Source: an uncultured Alistipes sp. | GTDB taxonomy: Bacteria; Bacteroidota; Bacteroidia; Bacteroidales; Rikenellaceae | Direction: 5' to 3' | DNA length: 35,174 nt | NCBI GenBank assembly: GCA_944321205.1 | Contig: CALUKK010000150.1 | Coordinates: forward strand, 1-35,174 | Part shown: positions 1 to 8,198 of the stretch, piece by piece | Position numbering within the stretch: the stretch's first letter is position 1 | Layout: every line of letters begins with the position of its first letter | Made by a program: the position numbers and the translations under genes | Notes under the pieces: model-generated | Told to the model about the DNA's origin: nothing | The model's input: the letters and a program-made list of their open reading frames with translations, nothing else | Database searches by the model: none

Positions 1-855
1 AGCTACAAGGTCAAACCCCTGGACCGTATCCAGATCGTGTTGCCCTATCCGCGGCGCGAAACGGAACTCGTGGCCGAAAACATTCCGCTCGACATCCCCT
101 ATGAGGACGAACATCTGCTCATTGTCAACAAACCCGCCGGAATGGTCGTCCATCCCGGCGTGGGAAACTACTCCGGAACACTGGTCAACGCCCTGATGTA
201 CCACCTCAACGCTCAAGGGATTCCGGCCGAGGAGCAGAACCGCGCCGGACTGGTCCACCGCATCGACAAGAACACATCGGGACTGCTCGTCATCGCCAAG
301 GACGAACAGACCCACGCCCGGCTGGCCAAACAGTTCTTCGACCACACGATCCAGCGTCGGTACGTCGCCCTCGTCTGGGGGAATCTCGAGGAGGACGAAG
401 GCACCATCGTCGGAAACATCGGCCGCAGCCCCAAGGATCGGCAGAAGATGTATGTCTTCGCCGACGGTTCCGACGGCAAGCATGCCGTAACCCACTGGAA
501 GGTGCTGCGCCGCTACGGCTACGTGACGCTCGTGGAGTGCCGGCTGGAGACGGGACGGACCCATCAGATCCGCGTCCACATGGCCTGGATCGGACACCCG
601 CTCTTCAACGACGAACGCTATGGCGGAGATCGGATTCTTAAGGGCACGACCTTTGCCAAATACCGGCAGTTCATCGAGAACTGCTTCGCCGTGATGCCCC
701 GGCATGCCCTCCATGCCCGGCTGCTGGGATTCGAACATCCGGCCACCCATCAGCAGGTGCTCTTCGACAGCGAACTGCCCGATGACTTCAAGGCCCTGTT
801 GGCCAAGTGGGACACCTATGTTGCCGGCTCCCGCGGTCCGGAAGAGGAGCAATAG
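1..855 (+). CDS. rluD: RluD-family 23S rRNA pseudouridine synthase (5' end outside window)
   Basis: The enzyme isomerises specific uridines in 23S rRNA to pseudouridine during large-subunit maturation. The frame is open from base 1, so the start codon lies to the left; 284 residues are visible. The first ~15 residues look like the tail of the N-terminal S4 RNA-binding domain. The catalytic domain follows, with the signature HRIDKNTSGLL around bases 259-291; the catalytic Asp of the family is the GAC at 265-267. The family's RTHQIRVHMAWIGHPLFND segment follows at about 556-612. An internal GTG at 37 could be mistaken for the start but would remove conserved sequence. The RluD subfamily is inferred from the S4-plus-catalytic layout; RluC-like specificity cannot be excluded. 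The next gene, ygiQ, follows after 72 bases on the same strand. Confidence 0.9.
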   Translation, partial: SYKVKPLDRIQIVLPYPRRETELVAENIPLDIPYEDEHLLIVNKPAGMVVHPGVGNYSGTLVNALMYHLNAQGIPAEEQNRAGLVHRIDKNTSGLLVIAKDEQTHARLAKQFFDHTIQRRYVALVWGNLEEDEGTIVGNIGRSPKDRQKMYVFADGSDGKHAVTHWKVLRRYGYVTLVECRLETGRTHQIRVHMAWIGHPLFNDERYGGDRILKGTTFAKYRQFIENCFAVMPRHALHARLLGFEHPATHQQVLFDSELPDDFKALLAKWDTYVAGSRGPEEEQ

Positions 856-877
856 ACCCTCAAACAGCACAGTCAGG

Positions 878-901
878 AAAAGCCCGCCGGGAGGGGCCTT
901 T
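878..901 (+). terminator. weak terminator-like hairpin after rluD
   Basis: The sequence AAAGCCC, a short GC-rich loop, then GGGGCCTTT can fold into an imperfect stem with one bulge, 22 bases after the rluD stop. The run of T after it is only three bases long, so it may slow rather than stop transcription into ygiQ. Confidence 0.3.
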
Positions 902-927
902 CTCAACCAGTTTAGCGCATAAAAAAG

Positions 928-2781
928 ATGTTTCTGCCGACTACCATCAAGGAGGTTCGTGAACGGGGATGGGATCAACTCGACGTGATCCTCTTCTCGG
1001 GCGATGCCTACATCGACCATCCGGCCTTCGGTGCGGCGGTCGTCGGGCGGCTGCTCGAGGCCGAAGGGTATCGCGTGGCGATCGTCCCCCAGCCTAACTG
1101 GCGCGACGACCTGCGCGACTTCACCAAACTCGGAGTCCCCAGGTTGTTCTTCGGCGTGACGGCCGGAGCCATGGACTCGATGGTCAACCACTACACGGCC
1201 AACCTCCGGCTGCGACACGACGACGCATACACCCCCGGGGGAAAGGCCGGATTCCGACCCGATTATGCCGTGACGGTCTACACGCAGATCCTCAAACGCC
1301 TCTTCCCGCATGTCCCGGTCGTCATCGGAGGCATCGAGGCCTCACTCCGCAGAGTGACCCATTACGACTATTGGAGCAACCGGCTGAAGCCCTCGGTACT
1401 GGTTGAAAGCGGCGCCGATCTGCTGATCTACGGAATGGGTGAACGCGTTGTCCAACAGGTTGCCCGCGCCATGCGAAACGGGTATAACGCCAAACTCCTG
1501 CGCAAAATCCAACAAGTCGCCTTCCTGGCCGACGAAAGTTATGTCGCGCGGCTTGATCCCGAACGGACAATCCGGCTCCACTCTTTCGAGGAGTGTGCGG
1601 CCGACAAGCGTGCCTTCGGCGAGAACTTCACCGTGATCGAAACCCAGAGCAATCTGATGGAGCCCGAAGCGACGCTCGTCGAAGCCGTCGGCGAAAGGTA
1701 TGTCGTCGTCACACCCCCGAATGCCGCACTCACGACCGAGGAGCTCGACCACTCGTTCGATCTGCCCTACGAACGGGCTCCCCATCCCCGTTACAACGGC
1801 CGCGGGGAGATTCCCGCCTGGGAGATGATCAAGTTCTCGGTCAATATCCACCGCGGATGTTTCGGAGGTTGCTCCTTCTGCACAATCTCGGCCCATCAGG
1901 GCAAATTCATCCACTCCCGCAGCGAACGCTCGATCCTCGCCGAGGTCGAACGCATCACGAAAATGCCCGGATTCAAGGGTTATCTCTCCGATGTGGGAGC
2001 CCCTTCGGCCAACATGTACCGCATGGGCGGCCGCGACCGTTCGCTCTGCGCCCGCTGCCGGAGGGCCTCGTGCCTCCATCCGGCCAAGTGTCCCAACCTC
2101 GACAACGACCATCGGCCGCTGCTGGATCTCTATGCCAAAATCCGCGCCGTGAAGGGGATCAGAAAGGCCTTCATCGGAAGCGGCATCCGTTACGACCTGT
2201 TCGACGACTCACCCTATCTGCACACGGTGATCGTACACCACACCTCCGGACGGCTGAAGGTCGCCCCGGAACACACCGAAGAGCGGGTGCTGCGGCTGAT
2301 GCGCAAACCCCCGTTCTCGCTCTTCGAAAAACTCAACACGGATTTCCACCGCATCTGTCGCGCGGAAAATCTGCCCTATCAGTTGATTCCCTACTTCATC
2401 TCCTCGCATCCCGGCTGCACGGAGCAGGACATGAAGGCCCTGGCCCAAAAGGTACTGGGACGCCTGCACTTCAATCTGGAACAGGTTCAGGACCTGACAC
2501 CTACACCGATGACCCTCTCCTCGGTGATGTTCTACACGGGAGAGAACCCCTATACCCGCGAGAAAGTATACGTGGCACGCTCGCAGGAGGAAAAACGCCG
2601 TCAGAAAAGTTACTTCTTCCGCCAACAGTCGGAAAATCCGGATGGATTTACCCGTCGCTTCTCCGGAAAACAGCATGCCCGACCCGGCGGAAGGATCGAC
2701 AAACAGGCGGGAGGTCCGTCTGAGAATCGGACCGACCGGCGAAATGGATTCGACCAAAACCACGGCAGAAAAAAAGGCTGA
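928..2781 (+). CDS. YgiQ family radical SAM protein (UPF0313)
   Basis: A 617-residue radical SAM protein of the YgiQ family. The biochemical function of the family is not established to my knowledge, so no reaction is claimed. Visible features are an N-terminal cobalamin-binding-like region (about residues 1-200, starting MFLPTTIKEVRERGWDQLDV) and the radical SAM cluster CFGGCSFC, with Cys311, Cys315 and Cys318 expected to ligate a 4Fe-4S cluster. A second cysteine-rich stretch, CARCRRASC followed by HPAKC, sits about 60 residues later. The C-terminus is basic and low in complexity, as is common in the family. Length is normal for YgiQ. The ATG at 928 is the first in frame and matches the usual N-terminus. 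It is probably a soluble cytoplasmic enzyme. The stop codon lies inside the stem of the terminator at 2769-2806. Confidence 0.92.
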   Translation: MFLPTTIKEVRERGWDQLDVILFSGDAYIDHPAFGAAVVGRLLEAEGYRVAIVPQPNWRDDLRDFTKLGVPRLFFGVTAGAMDSMVNHYTANLRLRHDDAYTPGGKAGFRPDYAVTVYTQILKRLFPHVPVVIGGIEASLRRVTHYDYWSNRLKPSVLVESGADLLIYGMGERVVQQVARAMRNGYNAKLLRKIQQVAFLADESYVARLDPERTIRLHSFEECAADKRAFGENFTVIETQSNLMEPEATLVEAVGERYVVVTPPNAALTTEELDHSFDLPYERAPHPRYNGRGEIPAWEMIKFSVNIHRGCFGGCSFCTISAHQGKFIHSRSERSILAEVERITKMPGFKGYLSDVGAPSANMYRMGGRDRSLCARCRRASCLHPAKCPNLDNDHRPLLDLYAKIRAVKGIRKAFIGSGIRYDLFDDSPYLHTVIVHHTSGRLKVAPEHTEERVLRLMRKPPFSLFEKLNTDFHRICRAENLPYQLIPYFISSHPGCTEQDMKALAQKVLGRLHFNLEQVQDLTPTPMTLSSVMFYTGENPYTREKVYVARSQEEKRRQKSYFFRQQSENPDGFTRRFSGKQHARPGGRIDKQAGGPSENRTDRRNGFDQNHGRKKG

Positions 2782-2806
2782 CCCTTTCGGGGATCAGCCC
2801 TTTTCG
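2769..2806. terminator. bidirectional Rho-independent terminator
   Basis: GGCTGA (2776-2781) pairs with TCAGCC (2794-2799), extended by CCC/GGG pairs with a small bulge. Seven A at 2769-2775 give a T7 tract on the minus strand, and TTTT at 2801-2804 serves the plus strand. It ends ygiQ (+) and the prmA-recO-2859 run (-). The ygiQ TGA is part of the stem. Confidence 0.85.
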
Positions 2807-2858
2807 ACAGCGGATGACGGCAGACAACCGGCCCGACCCGCATCCGGAGCGGACCCAG

Positions 2859-3275
2859 TCAACGCATCGGAAATGACAGCGTCCGGGCATCCAGATAGGC
2901 ATCCGGGTAGGGACTCCAGTTCCAGGCCTGTCCATTCGATACCGTAAAATGAGGACCCAAACGCAACGTATTGTTGTCGATCACGGTGATACGCGACGGC
3001 AAATTCTCCCGCTGGATCTCGACGACCGATGTCATCGAGATCTTCGGCATCGAGCCCAGAGGTGACATCACCTGGGAATCCGGCCGCCACGGCGACATGT
3101 GCGCCAAGGAATCCGGAAGGGTAAAGCCCGGATTCGTATGACGCAGAACCGTATCCGGTTTGAACTCCACTCTCGACTCCGGCTCCAGAAGAGGATCCGT
3201 TTCCGGCTCCTGAGCCTCGGCGACAATCCCGAACATCAGAATCGCCGACAACAGCATCAAAATATCCCGTTTCAT
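2859..3275 (-). CDS. small secreted protein of unknown function
   Basis: 138 residues. I do not recognise a family. The N-terminus (MKRDILMLLSAILMFGIVAEAQ) is a clear signal peptide with a likely signal peptidase I site after AEA, so the mature protein of about 117 residues should be periplasmic or secreted. The mature part is proline-rich, starts with an acidic stretch (EPETDPLLEPE) and has no cysteine. Its second half is probably a small beta domain (SVVEIQRENLPSRITVIDNNT). It follows recO by 32 bases on the same strand and is the last gene before the terminator at 2769-2806, so it is probably transcribed with prmA and recO. Nothing in the sequence links it functionally to DNA repair. The coding call rests on the signal peptide, start context and full use of the gap. 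Confidence 0.75.
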   Translation of the reverse strand: MKRDILMLLSAILMFGIVAEAQEPETDPLLEPESRVEFKPDTVLRHTNPGFTLPDSLAHMSPWRPDSQVMSPLGSMPKISMTSVVEIQRENLPSRITVIDNNTLRLGPHFTVSNGQAWNWSPYPDAYLDARTLSFPMR

Positions 3276-3307
3276 ACGCTCTGTTTTATTTTCCTATCTT
3301 TCAAACG

Positions 3308-4033
3308 TCAAAATACCTCCCGTAGTATGTGTACCGAACGCACGGCGCTGATCGCGTCGAGGTGGTAGCCGTAATAGGTCAGCATCGCATTCAGAAACTC
3401 CGCCCGCTGCGTGCGGTTCAGCCCGAGACTCCCCAGGTCGCGGACATCCAGTCCCAGCAGGAGATTCAGCAGCGACGCATTGGCCGGATCCATCGACCCG
3501 GGATGAAGCGGCGGCGTCGGCACGTAGAGCCCCTCGCGGATATCGAACCACCAGCCCGGGTGGTAGTCGTTCCCCGGCCGGAAACCCAGCAGCCGGCTCA
3601 GGTTGGCCAGAAACCACAGGTGAAAGTTCGAAACTCCCGTTTCAAGGGTGTCCAACGCCAGCGCGGAGTTCCACACGAAGTCAAACAGCGGTTCGTTCGG
3701 CTCGCTCTCCCGAACCAGCCGGTACAGGGTCTCGGCCATGAACAGGGACATCGTCGATTTGCGGACGTCGAAAGGTAGACTCTGCAACGGAAAACCGACC
3801 CGAAGCTCCTTGAAACGGTCCATCTGCTGCCGCGACGACTCCAAACCCTCGAACTCCACAGGAAACATCGGCTGAAGCATCGACAGCTTCGAACCGTGGC
3901 CTCGGTGGCTCCGAACCCCCTGGACCATGTAGTTGCGACGCCCCCACACGTCCGTCAGCAAATAGGCCACAAGCGACGAATCGCCATATTTGAGCGTATG
4001 CAGCACGATGCCACGCCCCTTGTAACTCTTCAC
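3308..4033 (-). CDS. recO: DNA repair protein RecO
   Basis: 241 residues. RecO anneals single strands and, with RecR, loads RecA onto gapped DNA in the RecFOR pathway. The N-terminal OB-fold is visible as GIVLHTLKYGDSSLVAYLLT and GRRNYMVQGVRS, a typical RecO start. The rest is the helical C-terminal domain (LSRLLGFRP around the middle, then RTQRAEFLNAMLTYYGYHLD). The four-cysteine zinc finger found in many RecO proteins is absent, which is common in Bacteroidota. The start is GTG at 4033-4031, three bases after the prmA stop, which fits translational coupling. It is transcribed from the prmA promoter and followed by a small secreted-protein gene. Confidence 0.9.
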   Translation of the reverse strand: MKSYKGRGIVLHTLKYGDSSLVAYLLTDVWGRRNYMVQGVRSHRGHGSKLSMLQPMFPVEFEGLESSRQQMDRFKELRVGFPLQSLPFDVRKSTMSLFMAETLYRLVRESEPNEPLFDFVWNSALALDTLETGVSNFHLWFLANLSRLLGFRPGNDYHPGWWFDIREGLYVPTPPLHPGSMDPANASLLNLLLGLDVRDLGSLGLNRTQRAEFLNAMLTYYGYHLDAISAVRSVHILREVF

Positions 4034-4036
4034 CCG

Positions 4037-4876
4037 TCACCGATTCTTACCCCCTCTGCGGACGTGAACCGCCATCCACCCGTCACGCGCAGCCGTCGAC
4101 ACCGGCTCCAGACCGAGGGCCGATGCCCGCTCCACGATGGCCGGAACATCCGCCTCGAGAAATCCGCTCATCACAAGATCCCCACCCTCGTTCAGAGTGG
4201 CCGCATACGACGACATGTCGGCCAGCAGGATGTTGCGGTTGATGTTGGCCAGGATGAAATCGTAATGCCGGCCGGCGATGCACCGCACGTCGCCCAGTAT
4301 CGGCGTGATGCGATCCGCAACGCCGTTCATGGCGATATTCTCCCGACAGTTCGCATCGGCCCAGTCGTCGATGTCCACGGCATCCATGTGTGCGGCGCCG
4401 CACTTCACCGCCACGATCGAAAGCACACCCGTACCGCTGCCCATGTCCAACCCGCAACGTCCGGAAACCCCCAGGTCCAGGATCGCACGCGACATGAGCC
4501 ACGTCGTGGCGTGGTGTCCCGTGCCGAACGACATCTTCGGCATCACGACCACCTCCAGCTCACCGGCCGGGGCCGCCTCGTGGAACGGAGCCCGGATCCG
4601 AAGCCGGCCCTCGACATCCGTTGCCGGAAAGTTCCGCTCCCACAGGGCGTTCCAGTTCTGTGTCTCGATGGCGATATAACGCCCGCGGACCCCGTAACGA
4701 TCCAACAGCGCATCGACCGCACTCTTGCAGTCCACGAGCCGTTCCTGGGGAATGTAGGCCTTGAGAAGTCCCTCCTCCGTCTCGAAGCTCTCGAACGGAT
4801 AATCGGCCAGTTCCGCCGTCAGGATATCCCCCTGTTCGGGATCCCTTACCTCAATCTGTAACGAAATGTAGTCCAT
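4037..4876 (-). CDS. prmA: ribosomal protein L11 methyltransferase PrmA
   Basis: 279 residues. PrmA uses S-adenosylmethionine to methylate ribosomal protein L11 in the cytoplasm. The N-terminal substrate-binding ferredoxin-like domain covers about residues 1-100. The Rossmann methyltransferase domain then shows the family sequence MSFGTGHHATT, motif I DMGSGTGVLSI, the acidic ribose-binding VDIDDWA, and the catalytic-loop motif ANINRNIL. Length and motif order are normal for PrmA. The ATG at 4876 lies about 25 bases downstream of a Bacteroidota-type promoter box. It is divergent from xerD and the first gene of a three-gene run with recO. Confidence 0.93.
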   Translation of the reverse strand: MDYISLQIEVRDPEQGDILTAELADYPFESFETEEGLLKAYIPQERLVDCKSAVDALLDRYGVRGRYIAIETQNWNALWERNFPATDVEGRLRIRAPFHEAAPAGELEVVVMPKMSFGTGHHATTWLMSRAILDLGVSGRCGLDMGSGTGVLSIVAVKCGAAHMDAVDIDDWADANCRENIAMNGVADRITPILGDVRCIAGRHYDFILANINRNILLADMSSYAATLNEGGDLVMSGFLEADVPAIVERASALGLEPVSTAARDGWMAVHVRRGGKNR

Positions 4877-4908
4877 ATTATGTAAAATTTTTCATACCTT
4901 CGTCTCTG

Positions 4909-4916
4909 CAAAGGTA
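4909..4916 (-). promoter_or_regulatory. -7 promoter box for prmA-recO
   Basis: Read on the minus strand this is TACCTTTG, an exact match to the Bacteroidota -7 consensus TAnnTTTG. It leaves a 5' leader of roughly 25 bases before the prmA ATG at 4876. No clear TTTG at the -33 position was seen. Confidence 0.7.
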
Positions 4917-4935
4917 CGATATTTCCCCGTTTTAC

Positions 4936-5832
4936 ATGGCTGAAAATACAAAAAAATGGGCCGAGGCCGGACGGCGTTACGCCATCTACATCAAACTCGA
5001 AAAAAGACTCGCGGCAAACTCCGTCGATGCTTACATGAGGGATTTGAGGCAGTTCGCTCACTTCATCCTCCGGCTGTGGGACCTCCCGCCCCAAAAGGTC
5101 GAGGCTCCGATGATCGAACGGTACATGGCCTGGCTCTTCGACAAAGGACGCGAAAAAACGTCCCAGGCCCGCGCCCTGAGCAGCATCAAGAGCTTTTTCA
5201 ACTTCCTGATGATCGAAGACCGAATCGAGGCCTCCCCCGCAGAATTCATCCAAATGCCCAAATTCGGACGCCAACTGCCCGACATCCTCTCCACCCAGGA
5301 GATCGATCGAATCATCGCCTCGATCGACTCCTCCTCGGTCAAGGGGCTCCGTGATCAGGCCATGCTGGAGGTGCTGTACTCCTGCGGATTGCGCGTGTCC
5401 GAGCTCACTTCGCTCAGATTCCAGGATCTCTTCTTCGGCGAAGGATACATCCGCGTCATCGGGAAGGGCGACAAACAACGGATCGTGCCGATCAGCTCCA
5501 TCGCCCGGGAGCGGATCCAGCGCTATCTCGACAAACGGCCCAATGGGGGTTCGAATCAGGAGATCGTCTTCCTGAACAACCGGGGCGGACAACTCACCCG
5601 CGTGATGATCTTCACCATCCTCAAGGAGGCGGCCCGCCGCGCCGGAATCAACAAACGGATCAGTCCTCACACCCTCCGGCACTCCTTCGCCACCCATCTG
5701 CTCGAGGGCGGAGCCTCGATCCGGCAGGTACAGGAGATGCTCGGACATGAAAGCATCCTCACCACCGAAATCTACACCCACCTCGACAGCAGCCATCTCC
5801 GACGTACCGTCGAGGAGCATCTGCCCATCTGA
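4936..5832 (+). CDS. xerD: site-specific tyrosine recombinase XerD
   Basis: 298 residues, the standard XerC/XerD length. These recombinases resolve chromosome dimers at dif with their partner and the FtsK translocase. The N-terminal SAM-like core-binding domain is about residues 8-95. The catalytic domain holds all six active-site residues: Arg153 (GLRVSELTSLR), Lys177 (GKGDKQR), His245 and Arg248 (HTLRHSFATHLL), His271 (LGHE) and the nucleophile Tyr280 (EIYTHLD). It sits among housekeeping genes, far from the phage cassette, and shows no sign of being that element's integrase. XerD rather than XerC is a family-level judgement from the overall sequence. It is divergent from prmA and convergent with the small gene ending at 5840. 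Confidence 0.9.
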   Translation: MAENTKKWAEAGRRYAIYIKLEKRLAANSVDAYMRDLRQFAHFILRLWDLPPQKVEAPMIERYMAWLFDKGREKTSQARALSSIKSFFNFLMIEDRIEASPAEFIQMPKFGRQLPDILSTQEIDRIIASIDSSSVKGLRDQAMLEVLYSCGLRVSELTSLRFQDLFFGEGYIRVIGKGDKQRIVPISSIARERIQRYLDKRPNGGSNQEIVFLNNRGGQLTRVMIFTILKEAARRAGINKRISPHTLRHSFATHLLEGGASIRQVQEMLGHESILTTEIYTHLDSSHLRRTVEEHLPI

Positions 5833-5839
5833 AAAAGGA

Positions 5840-6193
5840 TCACAGGGCCCGGATCCGGGAGGCCGCAACCAGACGCAGCGAAGCATAATCCAACCCCGAG
5901 ATCACCACCCAGATCCCACCGTCAACGACTGTCTGCGGAAGAAGCCTGGAAAGATCTCCGCCGGCCGTCCTCAGCCGCTCGAAAACCCGCACGTAATCCG
6001 CCGGAAAATCCGCAACCAGAACCCCCGCATAAAACTCCGTACACGGAAGTCTGTCGGGAGTCGGGCAGCTCTCCACAAAAAAGGTCCCCTCCGGATCGCA
6101 AAAGGTTACGACCGGATGCCGGATCAACCCCCCGGGCGTCCAGAGCAGATTAGAGGCTATCCTGCGGCGAAAGGGCCTGTCGGAAGAATTCAT
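5840..6193 (-). CDS. small unknown protein resembling an amidohydrolase N-terminus
   Basis: 117 residues from ATG 6193; the frame stays open upstream to another ATG at 6238. No assigned function. It overlaps the end of the DUF4296 lipoprotein gene by 44 bases and is last in the long minus-strand run, with only seven bases to the convergent xerD stop. The sequence SNLLWTPGGLIRHPVVTF, later CTEFYAGVLVADFPADY, resembles the N-terminal beta region and first strand of cytosolic amidohydrolases (which continue GxxxPGFVNxHxH), but the metal-binding His-x-His is missing and the barrel never follows. The end (GGIWVVISGLDYASLRL) may be a final strand pair. It could be a stand-alone small protein derived from such an enzyme, or an unrelated short family. 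The amidohydrolase link is from memory of family patterns. Confidence 0.6.
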   Translation of the reverse strand: MNSSDRPFRRRIASNLLWTPGGLIRHPVVTFCDPEGTFFVESCPTPDRLPCTEFYAGVLVADFPADYVRVFERLRTAGGDLSRLLPQTVVDGGIWVVISGLDYASLRLVAASRIRAL

Positions 6194-6971
6194 CGGCAAA
6201 AATCCGGATATCGAGTTGCTTTTCGTAGAGCCGTTCAACGGCCGTACGGGTCGGCGGCGTATGGGTCAGCTTCAGATCCCGAACCGTAACCGACGGACGC
6301 TGGGGCCGCTCCCCGAAGGTCAGAAAGTGGATATGCAGCCGCCGATGGGTCGAATCGGTCGTGAAACTCCGCGTAAAACGCTCCTCCCGGTTCCGCCGCA
6401 ACGTCATCGTATAGAGGTTCGAACGGCTGCTGTCACGTCGCTCCAGCCACAGCGTGGCCTTCATTCCGCGCGGATTCCGGTCCAGCGAATCCACCTCGTA
6501 ACGAAGCGTAAAATCGTACTCCCCGGGCTCCACATCCACCGTAAAGCTCAACCGGGACGTGTCCCGCAGCGCCGAAACCCGGATCATCGTATCCGACAGA
6601 AGCGTTTGCGTGAAGGTCCGGCGGGCCACGTTGTCGATCGTATCCAGGATGGCAACCTCCCGGTTGTAGACCTTCCCCTCGGCCTCCAGAAGATCGATCG
6701 CACGCTCGACAACATCCCCCAAACGGGCACTCTTCCGTTTCGAGAAGTTCCCGATCGTATAGTAGACATCGTCGGTCGTATATCCGTAACGGGCAAAGAT
6801 CGGCTCGTAGAGGCGCAGCGAATCCGGACGTACGTTCTCCGTATTGAGGTAGGCGTTGGTGAGAAACGCATCGTGGAAAATCAAGGCCAGCTTATCATCC
6901 GGAATGATCGTGTGGCGGGCGCATCCCCCCAGAATCAGTCCGAAAAACGCATATAGTAGGTATCGTTTCAT
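6150..6971 (-). CDS. DUF4296 domain lipoprotein
   Basis: 273 residues from the ATG at 6971. The frame stays open to 7373, but that part is shadow sequence inside the permease gene. The start is supported by a lipoprotein signal (MKRYLLYAFFGLILGGC) with lipobox GGC, so Cys17 is the likely lipidated residue. The DUF4296 domain, about residues 24-110, starts IIPDDKLALIFHDAFLTNAY and contains YGYTTDDVYYTI. A beta-rich C-terminal half of unknown function follows. DUF4296 proteins are widespread in Bacteroidota and lack an established role. It is two bases downstream of the LolC/E-type permease gene, which suggests a role at the envelope, possibly as lipoprotein cargo. Confidence 0.85.
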   Translation of the reverse strand: MKRYLLYAFFGLILGGCARHTIIPDDKLALIFHDAFLTNAYLNTENVRPDSLRLYEPIFARYGYTTDDVYYTIGNFSKRKSARLGDVVERAIDLLEAEGKVYNREVAILDTIDNVARRTFTQTLLSDTMIRVSALRDTSRLSFTVDVEPGEYDFTLRYEVDSLDRNPRGMKATLWLERRDSSRSNLYTMTLRRNREERFTRSFTTDSTHRRLHIHFLTFGERPQRPSVTVRDLKLTHTPPTRTAVERLYEKQLDIRIFADEFFRQALSPQDSL

Positions 6972-6973
6972 CG

Positions 6974-8185
6974 TCAGCAACGGTTTGTGTTCTTTATCAT
7001 GCTGCGGACCGTCACGTTCGCAAGCACGACCGCAACAAGCCAGAAGGAGAGAGCAACGGCCAACAGATCCGTCATCCGGAATTCGACCGGATAGCTCTTC
7101 GTCAGAAAACTGTCCGCAGGAATCTCGATCACACCGAAATGCTCCTGGACAAGGGTCAGCAATACGCCCAGCAACATCCCGAGCAAGCCCCCCAACGCAC
7201 AGATCAAAAGGCCCTCCGTACGGAAAATCGAACGCAACAACCCCGTATCGGCTCCCAGGGCCCGCAACGTCGACATGTCGTCCCGCTTCTCCACGATGAG
7301 CATCGAAAGGGCCCCCACGACCGAAAACGACGCTACAACCAGCACCAACAGCGCAATGAAGAAGATCCCCCATTTCTCATAGGTCATGACCCGGTAGAAC
7401 GAGGATCGCAGTTCATCGCGCGTCTGCGTGTGGAACGAGGCGCCGACTCGCTCCGAAACCGCACGGCGTGTCCGCTCGGGATCGGCGCCCGCGGTGAGGC
7501 GGATCAACAGCGACGACGCCTGGCCCGGCGTCTCGAAAAGCGACTGCGCCAACCGCAGCGACGTCAGCACATAGGTCCGTTCCGTATCGAGATCCAGCAC
7601 ATAGATCCCTCCGACAGGCTCCGTCCGGCGCGTATAGTTCTCCATCGGCAACAGTGTCGAGATGCTCCCCCGACGCACGGAATAGAGCGTCACGTCGGCA
7701 TCCGCCAAAGAGCGGATCCCCAGCATCCAGGCCATCGACTGTCCCAGAACCAGACGCTCCAGATCCCCGAGACGCACCCGCCACTCTCCGGTCACAACGG
7801 CGTCCTGCAGATCGAAAACCGACCCGTAAGAATCATCCACGCCCCGGACCGTTGCCGTGGCCTGACGTCCCTCATGTTCCAGCAACGCGCTCTGCTCCAA
7901 CACATAGGACAAGGATACAACCCCCGGGATCTGCCGCAGAGCCGCCGTATCGAGAGCCTCCATGCTGAAGGTCTGGCCCCGGCGCGGCGTAACCGTCAGA
8001 TCCGCATCAAAGGCCGAATACATCGTCTTCACCAGACTCTCGAATCCGTTGAAGACCGACAGCAGAATCACCATGGCCGCAACAGGTACCGCCACGGCAG
8101 CTACACTCAGTCCCGAAATCAGATTCACGACAGAGCGCGACTGCGGCGAGAAAAAATAACGGCGGGCTATATACCGGGACAGCAT
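6974..8185 (-). CDS. LolC/LolE-type ABC transporter permease (FtsX family)
   Basis: 403 residues. It resembles the inner-membrane permeases that release lipoproteins from the membrane for outer-membrane delivery, powered by a separate ATPase not encoded here. There is one N-terminal membrane helix (about residues 22-46, NLISGLSVAAVAVPVAAMVILLSVFNGF), a large periplasmic MacB-like domain (about 50-270), then three membrane helices (about 278-305, 326-350, 372-396). The cytoplasmic signature VEKRDDMSTLRALGAD between helices 2 and 3 is typical of LolC/E. It lies 13 bases after rbfA and just before the DUF4296 lipoprotein gene. Lipoprotein release is inferred from family resemblance; a MacB-like export role is the alternative. 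Confidence 0.85.
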   Translation of the reverse strand: MLSRYIARRYFFSPQSRSVVNLISGLSVAAVAVPVAAMVILLSVFNGFESLVKTMYSAFDADLTVTPRRGQTFSMEALDTAALRQIPGVVSLSYVLEQSALLEHEGRQATATVRGVDDSYGSVFDLQDAVVTGEWRVRLGDLERLVLGQSMAWMLGIRSLADADVTLYSVRRGSISTLLPMENYTRRTEPVGGIYVLDLDTERTYVLTSLRLAQSLFETPGQASSLLIRLTAGADPERTRRAVSERVGASFHTQTRDELRSSFYRVMTYEKWGIFFIALLVLVVASFSVVGALSMLIVEKRDDMSTLRALGADTGLLRSIFRTEGLLICALGGLLGMLLGVLLTLVQEHFGVIEIPADSFLTKSYPVEFRMTDLLAVALSFWLVAVVLANVTVRSMIKNTNRC

Positions 8186-8198
8186 GGTGCGCCTGCAA

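Noticed and set aside
4936..5832. xerD as the integrase of the phage cassette
   Set aside because: It is 12 kb away, has the normal chromosomal XerD length and lies in a housekeeping context divergent from prmA.
6972..7373. N-terminal extension of the DUF4296 lipoprotein
   Set aside because: It lies within the permease gene, and a proper lipoprotein signal starts at 6971.
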